Assembly (NCBI RefSeq): GCF_921293095.1
Contig: NC_060246.1
Coordinates: 111,332,941 to 111,396,940 of the forward strand
DNA length: 64,000 nt
Direction of reading: 5' to 3'
DNA from: Ischnura elegans
Lineage: Eukaryota; Arthropoda; Insecta; Odonata; Coenagrionidae
Shown here piece by piece: positions 24,452-36,400 of the stretch. The notes below the pieces were generated by a model. It worked only from the letters and a program-made list of their open reading frames with translations. It had not been told where the DNA came from and made no database searches. Made by a program: the position numbers and the translations under genes. The stretch's first letter is position 1. Each line of letters starts with the position of its first letter.

Positions 24452-27400
24452 CTGAAATTGAGGAAAATTGATTCATGAAACTATTGGTGGTAACACTGAA
24501 CTAATCGCTGCCATATTTATAAAAAATAAACTTTTTTTGTGTTCCTCACTTTATGGACTGATTTTTGATCTTTTGTGGCATACCTCATTCTGAATGTCCT
24601 ATTAATTTTTGAAATTGATGTAATATTGAAAAAGTTCATGCAATCATGATTGAAAACCAAGATAGGATATTTAAGCGATTGTTGTTATCCAGAATAATGC
24701 AGAGATAGGTTGAACAATTTTTGTCTGAAGGTTGTTGGGGATGAGGGACTGGTTTATTCCTCGTATGACAACATTTCATCCATATTTGTAGCACAGCACT
24801 TGGCAAGATAACATGAATCCCATGGTTCATTACCATTGCATGATCTTGCTAAATGCAATATTTCTACTTATTTCTGAAATTGAAGAGGCCAAATTTTTGG
24901 CAATGTTGGGCTTTAAAGAATAAAACAGGAAAGGAGCTGTGGTTCGTCATGCCAGAGCTGGAATTTGTCAAATATTTTCAGAGCTGTAATCACAGGTTAT
25001 ACTTAAATCTGATAGAGAGTACTTTGAAGTAGATTAAGCTATTAAAAAATAAAAATAAAATATGTTATCTAAAAACTGAACTTCCAGTTATGTACTTGTA
25101 AGTACCCCCTCATGTACAAAGTATCTGCTCATACTGTTCTACTCCATGGCTCCAAATGAAAATAGGACCAAAAAAATACCAAAAAGCTTTTAATCTTTGC
25201 TAAGCTGTTCATTGGTTGATGAGGAAGCATTTCAATCAGGATCTCTTTGTTAAATCGGACCATTACACAATCATTCTGGCTCACTTCCACCAAGTTTATG
25301 CATTTACTCCAGTGGCAGATACAGGGAGGAGCTAGGGGGGCTTTAGCTCTCACTCCCCTAGGGTATCCAATTTACACTTAGTGAAATGGTAATTCTGTTT
25401 AGTCCCCCCCCCCCCCTCGTTTGTATCCTGGATCTGGCACTGTCTCACTCTGATAAATGAATTGATGTTTTGACGTTTTCAACCAAAATAATTATTCCAT
25501 TTATTTTTGCATTGGCAATGTAGCTTAAATTTTGTTCTTGCTAGGAAAATATATTTAAATTTGATTTTTGTGAAGTTTCATCAGAATGCAATTTGATATG
25601 TGTGGATCTGATTGAATATTGATTTAAAAAATCAGATATATATGTATGTATTAATTATAATCAGTAATTTAACTGAAAATCTTAATATGTTTCCAGGTGT
25701 GGCATAATTGTCAAATACTTAATTTTGCTGTGTAACTAGATAAATAAAATCATTAGGAACACAATGATATGTCTTTCCCAGGAGCGAATAGGGGAACTCC
25801 CTTTGGATAGCACTTACCACAGATGAAGGAATCAAAGTGCCGAAAGTCCACTCCTGAGGTTGTGGGGATCTCAGCGGCATGCTTTCAGTACCATTTGATG
25901 TCATTTGTTTCTGTTTCTGAGCGGCAATTGCTGCGCGGATGTATCGCCGTTTCTTGAAATGAAACAGGTATCTCGTAAGAAAAACAAATAAGAGGGAGCA
26001 TTGTGCATTTTGAGTATTATTTTGTGTTATTCATAAAAATTGCTTCGATCACTCAATTGCTCAACATGTCCTGCTGAAGTTGGCTTGCATGGCCTTCTGT
26101 GTGCCATGATGGAGAAAATCTTCTCGCATTCTTCGTCTCACTGATAATTTTGCTAAATAGTGACTGAGATAAAAAATAAGAGTGGTGGCAGCCAGGGCCG
26201 GCCTTAGGGCGGGGCGACCGCCCCGGGCTTTGGGCGTTCGTGAAAAAAAAAATTAAAATATACGATAGTTTTGAAAACGCAATTTCAACTATTACTGTAT
26301 TGTTAAGTCCGTTTCCACATAAAAAAATAATATTATGAAAAAGGAATAATAATGCAGTAATTTTTATTGTGCAATTGCGTTTGTCAGTACAGTACTGTGT
26401 CGTGTGAGTGATAACAACGAGTAAGAGAACTTAACATGAGGGGAACACATACTTAGCCAGAGAGTGGTAGGGATTCAAAATGCTCGAGTTTGTAGATGGG
26501 GTATAGAGTTTAATATTTTAAGTGAAGGGCCCCGCACTGAAGGTTCGCCCCTAGCCCCGCACCTGCTAGGGCCGGCCCTGGTGGCAGCAAAAGATTGCTA
26601 GTGGTATCATCAATAGTTAATGTAATAGGCATGTTAAGGTGGGAAGAAAATAATTAGCATATATTTTGTCCATGAGCTTAAGCCCTTTTACAATAAAACA
26701 ATTGAAATGTGTTGAACAGTTATCACTGTATACAACAGTGGAGTGAGAATACATATGATGAAGTATGATGAAAATAGGAATATTTATTTGAAACATAGAT
26801 AGAAAAATAAATTCATTTTGAAATAAAAATAATTTAATGTGAAATATTTAATAGTTATTGGAAATATAATTGGAAATTATAAACTGCAATGATATAACAT
26901 GGAGTAATTCAGGCAGGGATCTAGAAACAGTTCACTTAGGAATTTTTAAAAGAAATTTTAGACAGTTGAAAAATACATACCAGCAATGAAATACATAAAT
27001 TATTTTAATCCTCAGCTATCCTGTACATTGACTAGTAATAAACTATTGTGTGGGAGATAGAATCTTCTGGGGAATAGATCCTGAGATTTTGAGTGCGAGG
27101 CAGGAACTTTTACATAAATTTGATTGCAGAATCATTGGACTAGGTTATTTATCATGGCAAACAAGAGCAATAAACTCAATAAAATAGGAGAGGAAAAGCT
27201 CACAAGTTAGGTAGATATCTAAGGGTTGGTGTTGATGTCAGAGGATGGCTTTAGATAAATGATACTCACCACTATTACTCTCCTCCACTTGTCAAATGCA
27301 TATCTTGCGAGCTCTCTTCGGTACAGCATCTTAGCATGATGCCTCTTGTAGGTGACCTCAATGACCAATAGTGCAGCACCACCAAATATGCCTGCAAGCA

Positions 27401-30400
27401 CTAGTATGAAGACTCCGGCCATATTCTGGAAAACGAACAAGCATGCAAAAAGTATGACAAAGGGTGATGGAATCGCCGCTCTGGTCGCCCTTGTATGAAA
27501 ATGGAGAATAAAGTCATATTAAGAATTACATAATGTTATCATTGCGTGCAATTTTTTTTATTCCACCTCCGTATTTTATCTTCTTTAGTCTACATTGGCT
27601 TTCTTTATTGAGCAATATTTCCTTGCTCCATGAAGACTTTTCATACCTAGAGTGGGAAAGGAGTAACTTAAAATTGTGTGTTTTAGGTCTTAGGCTAGAC
27701 AGTTGTACAGGGCGGATTTATTAGGGATGATTTGGTTCCACTCAGTTCTTCAATTCTCTTTTCTACTAGTTTTTGAGTTTAGAACTATGTACTATTGCCA
27801 AAAAGAGTCAACTCTAAAAAAATTTTCTCTAATCCAGATTTTACACTTTTCTCAGGTATAATGTTCTTCACATAGAGTAATGATATGGAACCAGTCACTT
27901 TTGAGAAAAAATTCATGCATTATTGTTGATAGTTTTCATAGCATCACAGCAAAAATTATTTATAGAATTTGAAAATTACCTAGTCACTGGAAATGGAACA
28001 CTTGCTTTTGAAACAAGAACCGATGCAAGGAACCGAACCGTAATTGGAACTGATGGAAAAAATAGTACTGAGCAATCCATATTATTTCCCTTTTTGTTTC
28101 CCTCTCCTGGAGTATTGGGAAAAAATATTGTGTGTCAACATAATACCAATTATAGAGTGCAGGTTGTTAGAGGTCAGGGTTATTAAAGAAAAGTCAGGGA
28201 AGCTTAACTATTGTGTCAAAATTTTTATCATTATGAGTAAATAAGGATAACTATTGAATGGCCAAGAGCTTGATATTTGGCAGGGACAAATACAGTTTTG
28301 CCTTTGTAATATATTAATTCCATCTATAAACAGATTAATCATTGTTTTAGAAAAATTAAGGCTCTGACTTCATCACAGTACATAGAATTGATTATAAACT
28401 GTAGCCTAAATATTTATTTTATTACCTCCTGAGAAATGCTATAAGAATATTCCTGAGATTCTGCATCTCCATGTTACTTCCATAGAAAATTTAACTGCAA
28501 TGTAAACTTGTACTCTGAATAACCATGAGAACCGTGATGATAAGGCAAACTTGAATCACAGGTGAAGATGTTCATGATTGACCAAGCTGAGTGTTATGTA
28601 ATGATTGACCAAAAATTGACAAAAAAGTTGTTATGTAATGATGGCCAAAAATGGACGAAGAATATATTTTGCATGGAATTGTTAGGGAAAATGGAATATG
28701 AGAATATTGTGTCAACCATAGTAGTCATGGTGGTATAGTATCATGGACATGAAATCGTTTGGCTCATACTTTGAGTCCTAGAGATGTAGGTGTGCTTTCT
28801 CCCGGTTGTATCCCATCACATTGAATTCCAGGAGCCTCCTTTGACAGGTGTGCAAACCACTTCTTGTCCAGCGACTCCATAGTACCTCCTAGAAGTGATA
28901 AATTGTTAAGTCTTTTTGTGAATTTAAAGAAAAGTTCTTTTTAGGCTTTTTATTTTCACCTATTTCACTCAATTTTCAATGTATCAATCATCTTGGAGTA
29001 GAGGAAGCGTTGAAAATTGGTGAATTTTTTCATTAATCAGTGGATTTGGGGCCTATAGTTATTTGTACAACAATATGTATATCTCCCATAGAAAGCCCAA
29101 ATGTTTCTCCCGTATGAGGATGGTGGCCAGTTGTCTCATTACAATCCCCTGCTCTTTGTTTTTAATCCCACTCTTAACATTTCTACTTAAAAAGTCTTTT
29201 TCTTAACTGGTCAGTTTCCCATTATTTTCAAGGTGTCTATTTTCAATTTTTTCACCCAAAATTACAAAGAAATGGAATCATCACTGATTTTATGATGAAT
29301 TCTTTAAAGTGATTGAGCTATTGCCAGTGTTCACACACCTTCATGCATCTCCAGTATTGCCAGGGTGATGGCTGACGTCCACGAGGAATCTTTCTGCAGG
29401 CCTACTCCATAACCAGACTGTCCAAATAGCTCTCCAGTGGTCACCAACTCACAGTCCATTGCTGCCTCCAATTCCAGTCTTGAGCTGTCCCAAATGAAAG
29501 CCTTCAGCTTCCTGCAAAAAATTGCATTTTATCATGTATCAGCTATGGAGAGAAATCTTTTTTTGTGGAAATTTCCACCTTTGCATGCTTTGTTGAGGGC
29601 ACTTTAAGTACATCTCTATGTTTGGTGGATGGAACTTTAAGCTGTGCTCCCCTTGATGCTATATGTTAAGAGCAAGCTAATGACAATGCCAGGTTTCTCT
29701 TTACCCTTCCTTCCCACCCTTTCCAAATGGTGCATATGACGTAAGCTGTTAGTTGCCTCCTCCAAATACCAAGGTATACCAATCTAATCATTGCCTTAGA
29801 AATTTATGAGGCGTAAGTTACAAATTTGCACCTATGATCCGAGGACTTATTCAGTTGCATTTAAAATATCCTAATCCTTCACTATGGTAGATGAAATATA
29901 AGTTTATAATTTTGGCTATTTTGTGAGAATTTGTAAAGAATTTTTTCTATACTCTAAATATTCCTATTGGCATTAAAATTTTGTACATTAATCGATTATT
30001 TTTGACTTCTGGAAATATGATTTGAGAGCAATTTACGGAGTTAATTCGTAAAATGTGATAGCTTATGGTGGCATAAATTTTATTTTTAGAAATGCAATCT
30101 CTTTACAATCAGGGAAACACTTCATTGCACTTCTCAGATGGATACTTGGGGAGAATATCTTGGTATAAATTAAAGCAGTTTCCCAACCTGTCTTTGCATT
30201 CATTTTTAACAATAACAGTAATCATCTCCGTTTATGACTTTGCCTTGTAAATATCTGGCAGTAAAACAGGCCAAAAGTATTGTGTAGAAAGAGTAGAATT
30301 GAAGTGGAAAATCTGATTTTCAAATTTATGAAGTGTACCTCTGCATTGAACCATAGATTTACCCAATCATGGTGAAATATTTAGGTATTCTGCTGGTTCT

Positions 30401-33400
30401 TCATCATTCACGAAACAATGCCTGAAACTTTTGGTGGTAATTCATTTAAATATCTTCAAGTTAAGTTGTTTATGAAATAATTTAGTGAGCTCTATATATA
30501 TTACCATGCTGATTTATGATATGCGTGCCATAGATGAGATTTTTGAGAAAGACTAATCTATACCTACCCATTCCTCACATCCTGAATGGCCTCATCTGCT
30601 GTGCCGTAATTCATTGCTGCCATATCTTCATGAAGCCTCGTTAGCTCCACTTGCCTTTGGAAGAACATTTCCACTGCTGATCCTCGAACTGTAGCCGCTG
30701 TGAGGTTTCCAAAACGATTGAGGAGCTACCGAAAGGAACAAACGAAATAATTAATGTGCTCAAAGAGAAAACTTGGGGATTTGCTTGCATCAAGGTAAGC
30801 CATGCTCAATTAATTAGGGATTTTATGATGGGAGTATCATAACAGAAAAGTATTTTTGGATATTTAACCCTTAAATGCTAAAGGTGCCAATATATCAACT
30901 ATCAGCTTTTGCCTCACAATGCTCAAGGTGTCGATATATCAGCCCCATGTTTAATCCCATGTAAAAATGTTTGTTTATAATATTTCGAGTCAGTTTCACT
31001 TCAATACTGGAGATTATATAAATGTTTATCACTCCTGATAAAATACTATTTCTTCATAAGTATTTAGTGTTCAATGCAAGCAAATTAATTTCTTTTTTCT
31101 TCCAAACGCCTGTCTTGAATCGACACATTCTTCAAATCAGGCTTGAGTTTTCTGGGAGTGAGAATGATATTTGCCATGAGAGTGAAGGGCTATTATGTAT
31201 CAATTTTTTTTCATTATTCATCTTTTACCACAGGTGAAAAAGAAGTCCTCCGGTTTTTTTTCTGTGGTTATATTCCAACTATGTACATATTTATATTTCA
31301 ACCTAGGACTACCCAAATTGTTGTATGCTTCTAATCGTGTACTGAAAAGTTTCTCTAATGAAGTCAAGGATGTGATATTGGTCTGCACTGTCGCCCATTG
31401 CTGCTTTTCTCTTGACAAAAGCCCCTAGTTTATTGTCCATGCCGATCACATGATTTCAAATCCAAATTTTGGTGTCATGTTGATTTTATACTGTGAGCAA
31501 ATAAATTGTCATTTAAAACTGCAAAACTCTTCTCAAACAAAAAAATCTTGTCAAAAATACCTCATTCCATTTTATTCTGCACACAGGTATGTTGGAATTC
31601 CTTCATAAGTTTTCAAACCTTAATTATAAGTTGCTTTGTCACATGGATAAAATATTTTTGATAAGTTACCACCCATGACTAGGTTTTGCTTATGTTCCTG
31701 TGTTTGTTTGTATGAATCACTTATTTTGTTTAGGTGGTATCTGAGTGCCCTTTAAGTTCCTAGATTGCTATTTAAATACCTTAAAATGTTATATTTCCAA
31801 AAGAATAGTTATTCAGCAGTTGGGCTGAGAAGTCCTTAATTTAAGTTTAGTCTTGAGTGCCAATAGACATGATTAATCATTACTTCTGATTTTAAATAAA
31901 GTTAGAGGTTCATCACAAGTGTCTTGAAGAAAGGAGAAGCAGTGTTGCTTAATTGCTATTTATATGAATTCATGCCTTTAGTGGAAAAATTACCTTTACC
32001 AACAGTTCACATTTTCCGCACAATGTCCAAGCACAGCTGGAGAGGGTCGATTACCATATGTGTGCACGAAGCCCAATTCCACCTCTTTGCATTTACTGCA
32101 GCACCTCATTTTGGCATTTCTTATGGATATACTCATCTCCTGCATAGGTTTTAGTATTATTATGCTGAACACTAGTTCAACCCTTTTCCTTTCATGGAAA
32201 TTTCTATTTTCACTCCCACTAAGCTCAAACCCAATACATATCAGGCATTTGGAAAAAGAGACAAATTCTTTTGCTATGTAAATATACATACTAAAATGTA
32301 TATTTTTTGGTATAAATGAATTGGATTTATGTAAATTCAATGAAAAAATTAAAGATAAATCATTGTCTCTATAAATGTAACAAACTAACCTTATTAAACA
32401 TAAACATTTACATACATGGCATTTAATGCAGGGCTGACATATCAGTATCTTAGGTGTGTTAAGGCGAAAGCTGGTATATTGACACCTTGGGCATCTGAGG
32501 GTCGAAATATTTCTAACATTTCATTAACATACTTATAATTTAAACTTAATGGTTCCAAAAGTGCCCTAAAAGTTCATTGGGCAGAAAATTTTGAATGGTG
32601 TGCAGGGACGCCGACTTACGAAAAAAATTGGGGGGTTCCAACCGGGGATTTGGCCCGGGAAATTTTACAGGTAGTGAGTTTTAAGTTTTTTAAGCATTGT
32701 AGAAGAGTCATATGATCAACTTTAGAACCCTGATAACTCAAATCTCGATATCTGGACACTCCAGAGAAAATCGGCAAGCCTGACACATTTTTTCCTCGGA
32801 CCCATAACGAATTTTTGAGGGGGCTCGGGCCCCCTCAAGCCCCATGGAGTCGGTGCCACTGATGGTGTGGAATTGGGCAAATGCATGAATCAAATGAGAA
32901 CAGGTGCTATTTTGCCATCTCAAGTCCATGCATTCTTGCATGCGTTCCAGTAATTTACCACTTAACACTATGCAATTTTGACTACACATTGTGCAAGTAT
33001 GTTCCCCATGTAAAACAGCCTTTAGCCTTTCTTCAATGACATGTGAAGGAAAAAAATAACCCTTTATAGCAAATAAACTTACAATAGCATCTTGCAGGCC
33101 AATTGGTTTTGCATAGGGCCTCTCAAGTACAAGGAAGGCAGCCAGGTTTGCTGTATATGAGGCCACAGTCATCATAGCAAAGGCCGCCCACACCACACCC
33201 AAAACCTTGGCAGATAGACTCCTGGGAGCACCTTAGGGATATAATTGCAAGCATTAGCCATGAATTGATGGTATAAGTCAAGAGAATAGTGAGCATTTAC
33301 ATGGGCTTAATGTCCATTTCCTAGTGTCAGTTATGATTAGATGTGATCAGTAATGACTCCTTGCTAGGGAGCATTCAAGTATTGTGTGTGCACATTTTTG

Positions 33401-36400
33401 GCCTCTTTTGCCCCCTCCCCTAACCCCACGTTCATGTAAGCAAAAAATAAGCATTTTTTTAACCCCCTCTCTCGGCTTGGTTAAGCAAGATTTTGTAAAC
33501 GTTCTTATGGTTACTTTATGCAAAGAAAACCAAATTTTTGTTCTACATGCTGAAGTGTTTTATAATTCTTTGTCAACATTTTCCTATATCTCCGATGTGA
33601 AAATTTAACATTTCATAAAATACCCACTTATGATTTTCAAATTTTATGATGCAGGCTACTGTTGACCAGGGTCTGATTTTTATGCTATAAAAATTTCAAG
33701 ATGATATCATGAGTTTTAAGCGAGCAATGCACCACCAAAAAAGACTGGTCAAGTGAAAGAGTGAACTAAAATTTTAAGAAAATTTTATATGCATAGGTAT
33801 GGCAGTGCTTTATTGGTTATATTTCATTCGTTCTTGACCTCTTCTTTATATTTGAATATACATTTAAAATCATTTGGGGACGTTATGCAAATTTATTTGA
33901 AATTTTCAGGGCTTTTATTTACATAGTTAACTTAAATACATTATAAAGCTGAACAACTGCAGAAAATCCATGAATATGGAAAATAAATTTCTGAAGCATT
34001 GGCAAATATATTTTTGATAAATGACACAAACCTCTGAAGCATTTGAATATTTATTGGTTATGTAAATAATTGGCTTGAAATATATTCTAGCTGTTTGTCT
34101 TGGTAAACGACTGATTACCTATTGTCCATCACCCTACCTACTTAATTTTTTCTTTTCATCACCATATATGTAACCATTTAATATTTTTTTTGCTTCTTGG
34201 GGGAAAGATATAACACCTCCCTCTACCCAGATATGCCCATGGGGCACTCGCTTCATAATCATTCATAAAAGAGACTGAAGCCATAATGCAGAGGGATGTT
34301 TGCAAGCACTCTCAGAACCCATGGGATTAAATCCCAAGCATGCAAATGGGCTGAGTACCTTCTCCAATGCCACTGTTGAGCAGGACTCCCCAGGCAAACC
34401 AAATGGCACTGGAGAGGTTGAGTGCGTCCTCCTCTGTGTAAGCCTCCACACCCTTTGGAATGGTTGTGCAGCTCACTCTCTTGGCTGTGGTGCCTGCCAT
34501 GAAGCATGGAACAGAATAGTGAGTCATTTAGAATACTTGCTTAGCAAGAAGAATGTCATCTCTTTGTAGCTTTTGTTACCATTATCTATTTCCGGGGAAA
34601 AGTGTTGCCACTGCTGGATACATTTTGGCTTTTATTTCTTTTTATTGGTGACAAGTGTGAGCGATAGATAGGTAGAACAATGAATGTATTGGGGAATTTT
34701 TGGGGTAAATGTTCCTGAAATGTGAAAGGAGAAACTCATTTTTTACTGCTAAAGTTTTACCCTGTTTAACGTTAATTTTCTTCATTTGGAAATGTCTCAT
34801 TGAAATTATTCTCTATCATTATTCAAAAGAGCTTGAAAAGCTGTTCTAGGCTGATGATGCTCATTTCCTTCAATGAAATATTTCCTGAATTGAAAAATAA
34901 ATATGGAATTGTGTTAGGAAATTACCCGTCAAATTTATTAAAAAGATAGAACCATAAAGCAGAAAGCTGTCCAATGATGCGAGCAAAATGGTACATCTCA
35001 GGTAGTGTTACATTGATGGACATAAAATTTCCCTGTTGGTTCTTACGGGCTACTATTGTCACAAAGTTTCATCCAAATCTGTGATAGTTTGGTAGAAGCC
35101 ACAAAGCCACTCGAAACCAAATCGGTGCATATTCTTGAGATGCCTTTGGAGAAAGAGAGAGTTTGTTCCCTCTAACTCAGTGATTCAACTGAAAGAGAGG
35201 GTAGAGCTCACCTTGTACCAAGCCATGGGCATACATATCATACATTCGCGGTAGGGGGACTAGTTTCTTTTCCTTGGCCACCTCTCCCTTCTAGGATTTC
35301 CACTTTGGGTTTTCAAAGGCTTAACCCAGTATTTGAACTTGATAAACAGCCAAGTGCTCAACCGACTAAAATTTCAATGTGGACGGAAAAAAGGGGATGA
35401 CTGATCGCCCTGCTCTCTCACCTGTGGCTGATGAGGCATCTGTGGGTGGTGGGGGCACGGACTTGTATCTGCTGAAAGGGGAGAATCTGTCGAGGAGGCA
35501 GAGGACGAGCGCTACCACATGGACAGAGACCAGCACGAGCATCCAGAGGGAGTTGTCAAACGGCTGCAGGAAGGACACTAGGGTCGATGACCTTGATGGC
35601 TGTGGGCAAAGCATTAAAAGACATGGGATAATGTGGAACATGCCATGGGAACAATGGTGAACATTGTATTAATATTAATGAAAACTAATGTTGAATGTAG
35701 ATGAAAAATACACAGAGAAAAAATCATTTGCCTTGACCAGGATTCGATCTCAGATCCCTCGACTTCTGGTTGAGTGCGTTTTGGTTGAGTGCAGGTGACT
35801 CCGTAAAGATATCACTGTGGCTAGTCCCAGTATTCTTGAATTGAATGTAGATGATGAAATGGCTGAGGTGAAAATTGTCATATCCACTCTGTATAATATG
35901 GCTTGCAAGTAAAATTACTCTTATGATAACTGTTAATGTTTTATCACTGATTAAGATAACTCCCCACACAGCACAAAGTGAATAATATGCACATAATATT
36001 CAAATATTATGCGAATATTATGCCACCACAATGGTATAAAACGCGCATATTATGTACATAATATGTGCATATAAATGGTATAATGTCCTCATAAATTGCG
36101 ATATTATGCGCATAATATGCGGAATATATGCAGTGATGGAATGGCATAATATTTGCATATATACGGAATATATGCACCTTTTATGTACATAAAAGATGCA
36201 TATAAATGGTATAATGTCCTCATATATTCCGTATATATGCAAACATTATGCCATTCCATCAGTGCATATATTCCACATATTATGCGCATAATATCGCAAT
36301 TTATGAGGACATTATGCCATTTATATGCACATATTATGTACATAATATGCACAAGTTATACCATTGATGTGGCTATATATATGCACATATTATACTCATA

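Noticed and set aside
32738-33202. 154-codon frame starting in exon 15
   Set aside because: Only the part down to 33083 is coding. The rest runs past a strong GTAAGT donor into the intron and a MITE.
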